Assembly: GCF_019973615.1 (NCBI RefSeq)
Contig: NZ_AP024238.1
Span: forward strand, 3,803,989-3,867,988
Length of the DNA: 64,000 bases
DNA from: Rhodoferax lithotrophicus
GTDB lineage: Bacteria > Pseudomonadota > Gammaproteobacteria > Burkholderiales > Burkholderiaceae_C
Reading direction: 5' to 3'
Below are positions 31,855 through 39,632 of the stretch, piece by piece. Position 1 is the first letter of the stretch. Each line of letters opens with the position of its first letter. The notes under the pieces were generated by a model. That model was not told the origin of the DNA, did no database searches, and saw only the letters and a list, made by a program, of their open reading frames with translations. The translations under genes and the position numbers were made by a program.

Positions 31855-32753
31855 GTTTGCTCCTTCTGCGCGCCATGCCCACCCGTCGTTTTGCCACGCT
31901 GCAAGGCGGCACGCATGTCTTGTAATGAAATTTCACTTTGTGCCCTGACCGTAAGGCGGGATGCCGGTTTGAACGCATGCCCATAAAGCACCTCAAACGT
32001 CAATTGCAAAGGCATCTTGGACAGCGCTGAGAGCAATTGTGCATGCCAGTGTCGTCCACGCAAGGCAGGGAAACGGGCCACGTTTAAATTGCGCCCCAAA
32101 CCGCGCAACTCCTGCAACAAACGTTGCGGAGTCTCAAACGTCAGGGTAATACGCTCCATATCCATCACCGGCTCGGCAAAACCTGCTGCCACAAGCTGAT
32201 CACCCCAATCGTGCATATCGGTAAATTCATGGCTGGGCGCTGGCCAACCCAGCATCTGGTAGAGCCTATGCAGCTCCTTGAGCGAATCCGGCCCCAGACA
32301 AGAAAACATCAAGAAGCCATTCACCTGCAAGGCACTGTGCCAGTGGGCCATCAGTGCTTGCGGATCAGCCACCATGTGCAGATGCATGTTGGCCCACAGC
32401 ATCTGCACGGGCTGCACAACCTTGCTGACCACCAGCGTTTGCGGCTGCAGCCAGCGCTGCGGTGTCCACCAAGGCACCCGCAAAACTTGCTGAACATCAC
32501 TCACGCGTTGTGAGGTTTCCAGCACGGTGCAAGCTGCTTGGGGATAACGCTGCCTCAACAGACCATGTGCTTGTATACCACCCTTGAGTGGAGCCCAATG
32601 CAGCCAGCTGTCAGGCTGTTGTTTGATCAAGTCCAGGCGCTCTTGCATGCGCTGCGCCACCTCCTCATGCAGCCAGGGGGACTCTGGCAGGGACATACCC
32701 TGCCAACGCAAGGCAGCATGAGGGTCAAGGGTCGGGGGGAAATGGTCAGCCAT
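31851..32753 (-). CDS. BioC-like methyltransferase-family protein with degenerate SAM site
   Basis: A 300-residue protein resembling malonyl-ACP O-methyltransferase (BioC) of biotin synthesis in its C-terminal two thirds (FLMFSCLGPDSLKELHRLYQ, DMHDWGDQLVAAGFAEPVMD, LRGLGRNLN). Where the SAM-binding DxGxGxG should stand it reads WLHWAPLKGGIQAHG, so SAM binding is doubtful. ATG 32753 is chosen as the start of similarity; the frame is open to 32906 across the divergent comF region. It may be a derived BioC or a non-catalytic homologue. Confidence 0.7.
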   Translation of the reverse strand: MADHFPPTLDPHAALRWQGMSLPESPWLHEEVAQRMQERLDLIKQQPDSWLHWAPLKGGIQAHGLLRQRYPQAACTVLETSQRVSDVQQVLRVPWWTPQRWLQPQTLVVSKVVQPVQMLWANMHLHMVADPQALMAHWHSALQVNGFLMFSCLGPDSLKELHRLYQMLGWPAPSHEFTDMHDWGDQLVAAGFAEPVMDMERITLTFETPQRLLQELRGLGRNLNVARFPALRGRHWHAQLLSALSKMPLQLTFEVLYGHAFKPASRLTVRAQSEISLQDMRAALQRGKTTGGHGAQKEQT

Positions 32754-32786
32754 GATGCAATTTTTTGCTGCGAGTATATTGACGAC

Positions 32787-33482
32787 ATGCTGACCAAGTT
32801 GTTCACAGGGCTGATTCACACGCTTCCCAGCCAGTGCCGGGTGTGCCATAGCTGGCCGGCACATCCAGTTTGTGAAGACTGTGTGGGCCAGTTTGCCCAA
32901 CCGCACCAGCGCTGCATCACCTGCGCCCTGCCCTTGCCAAGCGGTATGCTGCGTTGCGGAGCCTGCCTGAAAGACCCGCCACCACTGGATCTGTGTCTGA
33001 CGGGTGTCGCCTACGCTTACCCGTGGTCAAGCCTGATTGCCGACTTCAAATTTCACGCCCAAAGTGGCTTGGTTCACAGTTTGTCCACCCTGTTGAAGGC
33101 CAGCCCCTGGGTCGAACCGGCCTTGGATGCCGCCCATCTGCTGCTGCCCATGCCTTTGTCGACATCACGTTTGGCTGAGCGCGGCTACAACCAGGCCCTG
33201 CTGCTGGCACGTGCCCTCAACGCCAGAAAAACACGCGCAGATATCTTGCTGCGCATGCAAGACACGCCCGCCCAACACACACTCAAGCGCACCCAGCGCT
33301 TACATGTGCTTGACCATGCTTTTGCAGTCGACCCGCTGCTGGCACACCACCTCAAAGGGGCCTGCGTGGTGCTGGTGGACGATGTGATGACCACAGGTGC
33401 ATCCCTGCATGCGGCTGCCCGGGTCTTGCGCAAGGCCGGGGCCCACCACATCACAGGTTTGGTCTTTGCGCGAACCGAGTAA
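32787..33482 (+). CDS. comF: ComF family phosphoribosyltransferase-like protein
   Basis: A 231-residue protein of the ComF/GntX family, linked to DNA uptake and use of external DNA. An N-terminal four-cysteine zinc ribbon (CRVC, CEDC, CITC, CGAC) is followed by a PRTase domain with RGYNQALLLARAL and the PRPP-binding loop VVLVDDVMTTGAS. ATG 32787 avoids overlapping the divergent BioC-like gene; ATG 32742 is an alternative. trmL follows after 22 bases. Confidence 0.88.
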   Translation: MLTKLFTGLIHTLPSQCRVCHSWPAHPVCEDCVGQFAQPHQRCITCALPLPSGMLRCGACLKDPPPLDLCLTGVAYAYPWSSLIADFKFHAQSGLVHSLSTLLKASPWVEPALDAAHLLLPMPLSTSRLAERGYNQALLLARALNARKTRADILLRMQDTPAQHTLKRTQRLHVLDHAFAVDPLLAHHLKGACVVLVDDVMTTGASLHAAARVLRKAGAHHITGLVFARTE

Positions 33483-33504
33483 AGACGTGGGCGACAATTC
33501 AACC

Positions 33505-33993
33505 ATGTTTCATATTGTTTTGGTCGAACCTGAAATCCCCCCCAACACTGGCAATGTCATCCGCCTGGCGGCCAACACCGGCTGTAGTCTGCACCTGGTT
33601 GAGCCCTTGGGCTTTTCCATGGACGACAAACACATGCGCCGAGCCGGGCTGGATTACCACGAATACGCCAGCGTGACACACCACACCAGCTGGCAAGCCT
33701 TTCTGGATGCCCAGCAACCGGCACCACAACACCTGTTTGCCATGACCACTCGCGCCAGTCAAAGCGTCTTTGACACTCGCTTTACGCCAAACGACTATCT
33801 GGTATTTGGTTCGGAAACCAAGGGTTTGAGCGAGGTGGTGCGGCAATCTTTCGCGCCCGGACAGGCGATCAGGCTGCCAATGGTGGCGGGCCAACGTAGC
33901 CTGAATTTATCCAATGCAGTGGCCGTAACGGTCTTTGAAGCCTGGCGACAAAATGACTTCATCCATTTTGACCAATCCACAAAAAATTCATAA
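33505..33993 (+). CDS. trmL: tRNA (cytidine/uridine-34 2'-O)-methyltransferase TrmL
   Basis: Methylates the ribose of the wobble base in certain leucine tRNAs. A 162-residue SPOUT enzyme of minimal size. Motifs EPEIPPNTGNVIRLAANTGC near the N-terminus, LVFGSETKGL in the middle and LPMVAGQRSLNLSNAVAV at the trefoil knot are all present. ATG 33505 matches the usual MFHIVL start; the frame extends upstream into comF. Confidence 0.94.
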   Translation: MFHIVLVEPEIPPNTGNVIRLAANTGCSLHLVEPLGFSMDDKHMRRAGLDYHEYASVTHHTSWQAFLDAQQPAPQHLFAMTTRASQSVFDTRFTPNDYLVFGSETKGLSEVVRQSFAPGQAIRLPMVAGQRSLNLSNAVAVTVFEAWRQNDFIHFDQSTKNS

Positions 33994-34000
33994 AATCATG

Positions 34001-34047
34001 CTCTATGGCTTATAAATAAAGCCTGAGTAGCTACATTAAAAATAGCA
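34001..34047. repeat. Possible degenerate member of the dispersed repeat family
   Basis: GGCTTATAAATAAAGCC (a short hairpin) followed by AGTAGCTAC and AAAAATAGC lies between convergent trmL and the TSUP gene. It contains the TAGCTAC and ATAGC elements but not the AGCGCT core, so membership is uncertain. It may act as a terminator. Confidence 0.35.
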
Positions 34048-34048
34048 A

Positions 34049-34816
34049 CTAATACACTGCATCCCAAAGCAGCTTGAGGCCCGTCAGAAACATACCGGCG
34101 TATAAAAACCGGTAAAAGAGCACCTGACTGATACGCCGTGCCAACCGCACGCCAACCCAAACCCCAATCGGCGCAAGGGGTAACAACACCAGGGACGTGG
34201 CAAAGTTACGCCAGTCCAACAAGCCCAGCCAAGCATACGGAATCCATTTGGACAGGTTGATGACAAAAAAGAAAAACGCCATGGTGGCGGTGAACCGAAT
34301 CGGTGACAACCGCAGTGGGATCATGTAGGCATTCACTGGCGGGCCACCTGCGTGGGCGATAAAACTGGTAAAGCCCGATGTGGCGGTCAACACCGCTCCC
34401 AGCCAACGTGGCGGTGGCGGGCTGTCGGCCTTGGGCGGAAACAACAAACGTTGCGCCAAAAACAGCAACGTAAACACGCCAACAATACCAGCCACCAACC
34501 GCGCATCCAAAAGCCTGAACAACACAGCCCCCACGCCAACCCCCACCAAGCCGCAAGGTATCAAAAACTTCAGCAGCTTCAGGTCAAAGTCTTTGCGAAA
34601 TGCCGCCATGCCCAGCACATCCATCAAAAACAACACCGGCATCAAAATGGCAGCCGCTTGCGGCACACTCACCGCCAGTGCCATCATGGGCACCGCCAAG
34701 GAGCCAAAACCTGCGCCAAAACCACTCTTGCTCACCCCCAGCAACAACACGGCTGGCACAGTGACCAGGTAGAAAAAAGGGTCGGTGATGAAGGGATAAG
34801 TTTCGGGCAAGGCCAT
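34049..34816 (-). CDS. TSUP family (TauE/SafE-like) membrane transporter
   Basis: A 255-residue membrane protein with about eight hydrophobic segments in the TauE/SafE pattern (GVSKSGFGAGFGSLAVPMMA near the N-terminus and ATSGFTSFIAHAGGPPVNAY at the repeat). Family members export sulfite, sulfoacetate or similar organic anions. No sulfur gene is adjacent so the substrate is open. ATG 34816 is chosen; the frame continues to 34921 across the divergent TRIC gene. Confidence 0.85.
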   Translation of the reverse strand: MALPETYPFITDPFFYLVTVPAVLLLGVSKSGFGAGFGSLAVPMMALAVSVPQAAAILMPVLFLMDVLGMAAFRKDFDLKLLKFLIPCGLVGVGVGAVLFRLLDARLVAGIVGVFTLLFLAQRLLFPPKADSPPPPRWLGAVLTATSGFTSFIAHAGGPPVNAYMIPLRLSPIRFTATMAFFFFVINLSKWIPYAWLGLLDWRNFATSLVLLPLAPIGVWVGVRLARRISQVLFYRFLYAGMFLTGLKLLWDAVY

Positions 34817-34833
34817 AGGATGACAATTTGAGT

Positions 34834-35490
34834 ATGAACAGTTCAACCATTCACAACATTCAACATTGGGGTGAAACTCTTCATCTTGTGGTCGAACTGG
34901 CTGGTACGGTCGCGTTTGCATTGTCAGGGATTATGGAAGGGGCACAAAAGCGCCTGGATGCAGTGGGCGTGTGTGTGGTGGGATTTTTGGCAGCTTTTGG
35001 GGGTGGCACCTTACGTGATTTGCTGATCGATGAACGCCCTTTCTTCTGGGTTCGCCATGTTGAAATGCTTTGGGGCGTACTGGCCTTGTGCCTGCTGGCC
35101 ATGCTGTTCATGCGCAGCCACCACTTTGACTTGACCCGCAAAGCCATCGAATGGCCAGATGCACTGGGGCTTGGCCTGTTTACTGCCAGCGGCGTTCACC
35201 AGGCCCTGATTGGTCAAATGCCGGCTTTGGTGGCCGTGCTGATGGGATTAATCACCGGTGTATTTGGTGGTGTGCTGCGCGACATTGTGTGTAACGAAAT
35301 CCCAACCGCCTTCAGTGATCACCGCCCTTATGCCGTGTGTGCTTTTGCTGGTGGCTGGGCCTATGTGGGCTTATGGCAGTTGGGCGCACCCGGCTGGATG
35401 TCTTTGCTGGTGTGTGTGCTCGTGACCGCTGGCTTACGCGGTTTGGCCATGTGGCGCAACTGGCAATTACCAGCCTGGCAAATCGACTGA
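34834..35490 (+). CDS. TRIC-family (UPF0126/YadS-like) membrane protein
   Basis: A 218-residue protein with seven hydrophobic segments in two glycine-rich repeats: FALSGIMEGAQKRLDAVGV with GGGTLRDLLI, and TASGVHQALIG with GVFGGVLRDIVCNEIP. These are the hallmarks of prokaryotic trimeric intracellular cation channel homologues. ATG 34834 is preferred over a TTG two codons upstream. The physiological role in bacteria is not settled. Confidence 0.88.
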   Translation: MNSSTIHNIQHWGETLHLVVELAGTVAFALSGIMEGAQKRLDAVGVCVVGFLAAFGGGTLRDLLIDERPFFWVRHVEMLWGVLALCLLAMLFMRSHHFDLTRKAIEWPDALGLGLFTASGVHQALIGQMPALVAVLMGLITGVFGGVLRDIVCNEIPTAFSDHRPYAVCAFAGGWAYVGLWQLGAPGWMSLLVCVLVTAGLRGLAMWRNWQLPAWQID

Positions 35491-35518
35491 CAGCAGGCAA
35501 GCGACAATCCGCGCCACT

Positions 35519-35953
35519 ATGTTCAACCCATCCCAAGCCGATGTACGCCGTTTTTTTTGCTCTGTTTACGCCAAAGCCAAGACAGAACAAGCGCTAGAAG
35601 CTATTGAAACAATAGCAAGTTTATGGATCAACGAGCACCCTGAGTACCATGCCGAACTGTCAGACTTACCTGCAGCACTGGCCAGCATGGGGCAAGTGGA
35701 ACCCGGCAAAACCAATCCTTTCCTGCATTTGTCGATGCATTTATCCATCACCGAGCAATGCAGCATTGACCAGCCTCGTGGCATTCGTCAGGCCGTGGAA
35801 CTGCTCAGCCACCGATGCAACTCCTTGCACGATGCGCACCACGCTGCGATGGACTGTCTGGGTCAAATGCTGTGGGAAAGTCAACGCGCCGGACGGCCAC
35901 CCGATGGCGAGTCTTATGTAGCCTGCGTGCAGCAGCATGCCACACGCGACTAA
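35519..35953 (+). CDS. DUF1841 family protein
   Basis: A 144-residue soluble protein of the DUF1841 family common in beta- and gamma-proteobacteria. Family landmarks are the MFNPSQADVRRFF start and PFLHLSMHLSITEQCSIDQP in the middle, followed by HDAHHAAMDCLGQMLWESQR. Function is unknown. Residues 24-33 (ALEAIETIA) are encoded by a copy of the dispersed repeat. It converges on the cytochrome c gene with only 9 bases between stops. Confidence 0.85.
   Translation: MFNPSQADVRRFFCSVYAKAKTEQALEAIETIASLWINEHPEYHAELSDLPAALASMGQVEPGKTNPFLHLSMHLSITEQCSIDQPRGIRQAVELLSHRCNSLHDAHHAAMDCLGQMLWESQRAGRPPDGESYVACVQQHATRD
35588..35616 (+). repeat. Dispersed AGCGCT repeat copy inside the DUF1841 gene
   Basis: CAAGCGCTAGAAGCTATTG and AACAATAGC contain the right-hand half of the family (AAGCGCTAGAAGCTATT), also seen in part at 62557-62570. 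It is translated in frame near the N-terminus of the protein. Confidence 0.5.
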
Positions 35954-35962
35954 AACGCCCCC

Positions 35963-36622
35963 TTATTTCAGGCGATCACGCTGCACGGTCTGGATTTCAC
36001 CAGGCAAGCTGCCCACGTAATCTGCCAACACCTTCAGATCCGCATTGGAAAACTGCTTGGCCACTCCCCCCATGATCGGATGACCGCGACCAATCAGGGG
36101 TTTGTCATTGGTTTTGTAAGCGCGCAAGGCAACGTACAAATAGTCACTGTGCTGGCCCGCAATCTTGGGGTAAGCCGGGTCAATCGGCTTGCTTAAATTA
36201 GCACCGTGGCATGAGGTGCAGCCACCTTGTGTGAGCAAGCTCTGAGCCTTGGCCGAACCATTGGGAATATCCGCGGACAACGTGGCCCCGGTGCCGGTGG
36301 ATTCATAAAAAGCCGCCAGATCGGCCATATCCTGTTCACTCAAACTCGCCGCAATGGTACGCATTGAAGGGTGTTTGCGATCCCCCGTTTTGTAAGCATG
36401 TAAGGCGGAACGGATGTAGCCCGCGCCTTGCCCATTAATTTTGGGTACCTGATGCACCTCAGGAAACCCGATGTGATAGCCTTTGATACCGTGACAACCA
36501 ACGCACAACGCGTTTTTTTTGGATCCTGCTGCCGCATCACCATGAATATCTTGGGCATAGGCGGTCACGGTGGTCGCATAAGCGACAAGTATGGATGACA
36601 GAGTCAACAGGAATTTGTTCAT
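35963..36622 (-). CDS. Diheme cytochrome c (c4-like)
   Basis: A 219-residue periplasmic electron carrier. Signal peptide of about 24 residues (LLTLSSILVAYATTVTAYA) is followed by two class I cytochrome domains with heme sites CVGCHG near 42 and CTSCHG near 145. The methionine ligands are probably in PSMRTIAASLS and HPIMGGVAKQ. ATG 36622 begins the signal peptide; the frame continues 9 codons upstream. A perfect FNR-type box lies 43 bases upstream. A paralogue of the cytochrome at 5386. Confidence 0.9.
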   Translation of the reverse strand: MNKFLLTLSSILVAYATTVTAYAQDIHGDAAAGSKKNALCVGCHGIKGYHIGFPEVHQVPKINGQGAGYIRSALHAYKTGDRKHPSMRTIAASLSEQDMADLAAFYESTGTGATLSADIPNGSAKAQSLLTQGGCTSCHGANLSKPIDPAYPKIAGQHSDYLYVALRAYKTNDKPLIGRGHPIMGGVAKQFSNADLKVLADYVGSLPGEIQTVQRDRLK

Positions 36623-36657
36623 TTTGCTAAGACAATTCGTAAAGAACATTGCATGAT

Positions 36658-36671
36658 TTGATAAATATCAA
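36658..36671. promoter_or_regulatory. FNR/ANR-type binding site between cytochrome c and moxR genes
   Basis: TTGAT-AAAT-ATCAA, a perfect palindrome of the FNR class, centred about 43 bases from the cytochrome c start and about 108 bases from moxR. It could regulate either divergent gene; the cytochrome is the more natural target. The surrounding TTTGATAAATATCAAACAATT is nearly the same as around the site at 31525. Confidence 0.75.
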
Positions 36672-36772
36672 ACAATTATAGGAAGCCATCTGGCATACGC
36701 CACTTGGCGTAAACCCGATATCCATCCCCAACATCGCCCCCCGATCCGACACCGAACGTATAAACACTCACC

Positions 36773-37627
36773 ATGAAATTCCAAGGCTCCCAAAACTACG
36801 TCGCTACGGCCGACCTGATGCTCTCTGTGAACGCGGCCATCACCTTGCAGCGCCCGCTGTTGGTCAAGGGCGAACCCGGCACCGGCAAAACCATGCTGGC
36901 CGAGGAAGTGGCCGGCGCTTTGAAGCTGCCATTGCTGCAGTGGCACATCAAATCCACCACCAAAGCACAGCAAGGCCTGTACGAGTACGACGCGGTCAGC
37001 CGCCTGCGCGACTCGCAACTGGCCGACGTGGACGGTGGCGAGCGCGTCAAAAATATCCACAACTACATCGTCAAAGGTGTGCTGTGGCAGGCCTTTACCG
37101 CTGACCAGCCGGTCGCCCTGCTGATTGACGAAATCGACAAGGCCGACATCGAGTTCCCCAACGACTTGCTGCGCGAAATCGACCGTATGGAGTTTTACTG
37201 CTATGAAACCCGCGAACTGATCCGTGCCAAACACCGCCCGCTGGTGTTCATCACCTCCAACAACGAAAAAGAGCTGCCCGATGCCTTTCTGCGCCGCTGC
37301 TTCTTCCACTACATCAAGTTCCCCGATGCCACCACCATGAGGCAGATTGTGGACGTGCACTTCCCTGGCCTCAAGGCCGAACTGCTCAGCGCGGCCATGA
37401 AAACCTTCTTCGACGTGCGTAACCTGCCCGGCCTGAAAAAGAAGCCTTCCACCAGCGAACTGCTGGACTGGCTCAAACTGCTGATGGCGCAAGACATTCC
37501 CGCGTCTGTACTGCAATCCGAAGGTGACAAGGTGGCCGTGCCACCGCTGGTGGGCGCGTTGCTAAAGAACGAGCAGGATGTGACGCTGTTTGAAAAACTG
37601 GTGTTTATGCAGAGCCGCAACCGATAA
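36773..37627 (+). CDS. MoxR-family AAA+ ATPase
   Basis: A 284-residue AAA+ ATPase of the MoxR group, chaperones that help mature enzyme complexes or load metal cofactors, usually with a VWA-domain partner. Walker A is GEPGTGKT near residue 38, Walker B is ALLIDEIDKAD near 120, and sensor 1 is VFITSNNEKELPDAFLRRC. No VWA-domain gene follows here, which is unusual for the family. Base composition is more G+C-rich than the cytochrome c gene beside it. Confidence 0.88.
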   Translation: MKFQGSQNYVATADLMLSVNAAITLQRPLLVKGEPGTGKTMLAEEVAGALKLPLLQWHIKSTTKAQQGLYEYDAVSRLRDSQLADVDGGERVKNIHNYIVKGVLWQAFTADQPVALLIDEIDKADIEFPNDLLREIDRMEFYCYETRELIRAKHRPLVFITSNNEKELPDAFLRRCFFHYIKFPDATTMRQIVDVHFPGLKAELLSAAMKTFFDVRNLPGLKKKPSTSELLDWLKLLMAQDIPASVLQSEGDKVAVPPLVGALLKNEQDVTLFEKLVFMQSRNR

Positions 37628-37672
37628 GACTTGTTACAGCCGCTTATCCAGCAATATGAGTCTTCGCTGCAC

Positions 37673-37740
37673 GGTAGCCCGTGGGGGCATCCCCCTCATA
37701 CGGGAGTACAGAAATCGGGGAATTGCCCCCACAGGCTACC
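37673..37740. repeat. Long inverted repeat / stable hairpin of unknown role
   Basis: GGTAGCC (37673-37679) plus GTGGGGGCA (37681-37689) pair with TGCCCCCAC (37724-37732) plus GGCTACC (37734-37740), interrupted by a single C-A mismatch. Inside, TCCCC and GGGGA can extend the stem. There is no T run after it, so it does not look like an ordinary terminator. Confidence 0.75.
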
Positions 37741-37792
37741 GCGCGACCCTCTGGACAGGCTGGCATTCTGAAAACATTTTTTGGAGAACCCC

Positions 37793-38398
37793 ATGGCTTT
37801 TGTTGAACCTGTCACCCTGAGCGCACGCGGCATCACACTGGTGCCGCTAGCCCTTGAACACGAAGACGGCCTGCGCGCCGCTGCCGCTGACGGCGAGTTA
37901 TGGAACTTGCGCATCACCTCGGTGCCCGAACCCGACCAGACCCGCCCCTACATCGAAACCGCGCTGGCCATGCGCGAAGCAGGCAACCGGTTTGCCTTTG
38001 CCGTCACTGATTCGACCAGTGGCAAGGTGCTGGGCTGCACCAGCTTTCACGACATCGTGCCCGCCATCAAGCGCGTGGAAATTGGCTGGACCTGGTACGC
38101 CAAAAGTGCCCAGCGCAGTCACGTCAACACCACCTGCAAGCTGCTCATGATGACCCACGCTTTCGAGACCCTGGGCTGCCACCTGGTTGGCTGGCGCACG
38201 GACAACTTCAACTTTGCCAGTCAAGCTGCCATTGAGCGTCTGGGTGCCCAAAAAGACGGCGTGATCCGTGGCCACGCCCTGCGCCGCGATGGCACCATCC
38301 GCGACACGGTGATGTACAGCATGCGTGCTGGCGAATGGCCCGAAGCCCGGGCGCAACTGCTGTACCTGCTGAACAAACCCCGCCCGATGGTCAGGTAA
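37793..38398 (+). CDS. GNAT family N-acetyltransferase (RimJ/RimL-like)
   Basis: A 201-residue acetyltransferase of the RimJ/RimL type that transfers acetyl from acetyl-CoA to an amino group. Features are LVPLALEHEDGL near the start, VLGCTSFHDIVPAIKRVEIG as the central strands, and an acetyl-CoA loop-like region AKSAQRSHVNTTCKLLMM. ATG 37793 has GGAG 7 bases upstream; the track-equivalent start at 37781 is a TTG. Substrate unknown. Confidence 0.82.
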   Translation: MAFVEPVTLSARGITLVPLALEHEDGLRAAAADGELWNLRITSVPEPDQTRPYIETALAMREAGNRFAFAVTDSTSGKVLGCTSFHDIVPAIKRVEIGWTWYAKSAQRSHVNTTCKLLMMTHAFETLGCHLVGWRTDNFNFASQAAIERLGAQKDGVIRGHALRRDGTIRDTVMYSMRAGEWPEARAQLLYLLNKPRPMVR

Positions 38399-38454
38399 CA
38401 ACGCGTTTCACCCCCCCGGTAAAACCGGGGATGGCTTGTTTGATATGTCCAGTT

Positions 38455-39366
38455 TCAAGCCACCCCATGTGCCTTAAACCAGGCCAAGGCCCGGACAAAG
38501 CCATCGGCTGCGGCCTCTTTGCGGTAGCTTGGCCGATAGTCAGCATGAAACGCATGTGGCGCATCTTTGTAGACTACAAATTCCGATGCCTTGGCGGCAA
38601 CATTACCCTTGGCTCCGGCTTGCGCCAGCGCCTCTTTCATCTGGTTGATCGTGGTTAACGGAATGCCACCATCCTGCCCTCCATACAGTCCCAGCACCGG
38701 CGCTTTCAGTTCGGCAGCCATATCCAGTGGATGTTTCGGCGTAAGTTCAGAAGCAGTGCCCACCAATCGACCATACCAAGCCACCCCGGCTTTGACGTGT
38801 TGGCTTCGCTCCGCATACAGCCAGGTGATACGGCCACCCCAGCAAAAGCCGGTAATGCCCACTTTTTTCAGATCGCCACCGTTCTCACCTGCCCACTTAA
38901 CGGCACCGTCCAGGTCACCCATGACCTGGGCATCCGGTACCTTGGAGACCACTTCAGCCATCAATTTGGCCATTTCACCGTAACTGCTGGGGTCCCCTTG
39001 ACGGGCGTACAGCTCTGGGGCAATGGCCAGATAACCGGCTTTAGCCAAGCGGCGACAAGTGTCGGCTATGTATTCATGGACACCAAAAATCTCATGAACA
39101 ACCAGAATCACCGGCAGATTTTTTTTGCCTTCAGGTGCGGCATAGAAAAACGGTACAGAAAAACCTTCTACGTCATAAATGGCCTCACCAGTGGTCAAGC
39201 CTTCGCTGGATGTTTTGATGGCGGTTTGTGCCATGATGGGGGTGGCCGCAGCGGCATAACCTACCCCTAAAGCCACCTTCAACGCCGTCCGGCGACTGGC
39301 ACCCAAGACGGTAGATTGACCAGGAAGCAATGCATCAAAGTCTTGGGTTTGGTCTGGTGTCAGCAT
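38455..39366 (-). CDS. Dienelactone hydrolase family protein with Tat-like signal
   Basis: A 303-residue alpha/beta hydrolase. The nucleophile is Cys in GFCWGG near residue 172, with acid Asp in YGGQDGGIP and His in DAPHAFHADYRP, the dienelactone hydrolase triad. The N-terminus carries SRRTALKVALG and a hydrophobic stretch ending near IMAQ, a probable twin-arginine signal. Dienelactone hydrolases act on lactones from chlorocatechol breakdown, but exported versions have unknown substrates. Confidence 0.85.
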   Translation of the reverse strand: MLTPDQTQDFDALLPGQSTVLGASRRTALKVALGVGYAAAATPIMAQTAIKTSSEGLTTGEAIYDVEGFSVPFFYAAPEGKKNLPVILVVHEIFGVHEYIADTCRRLAKAGYLAIAPELYARQGDPSSYGEMAKLMAEVVSKVPDAQVMGDLDGAVKWAGENGGDLKKVGITGFCWGGRITWLYAERSQHVKAGVAWYGRLVGTASELTPKHPLDMAAELKAPVLGLYGGQDGGIPLTTINQMKEALAQAGAKGNVAAKASEFVVYKDAPHAFHADYRPSYRKEAAADGFVRALAWFKAHGVA

Positions 39367-39632
39367 GCCTGTCTCCTTGAGTTGAAAGGTGCAGCATATC
39401 GGCGAAATAAGTTCGACTATTTTTCAGGGTTTTTCAAAATCCTCAGTGCTTGTCGCACGCCAAAGATGGCCGGATTGTGCGTATTTGCGTTATGCTCTGG
39501 CGCGCAATTCCAAGCCTGCAGCGATCCTGTAAGCCGGGTTGCAAGTCACGGTCTAGGTGCTTTACCCAATGACATCAGGCCCTGTTCAACGTATTCTGAG
39601 TCAGATCACAAGTCTGCAAGGAGACCTTCACC

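Noticed and set aside
37673..37740. The long hairpin as an intrinsic terminator of moxR
   Set aside because: No T run follows on either strand, so I list it as an unexplained inverted repeat instead.
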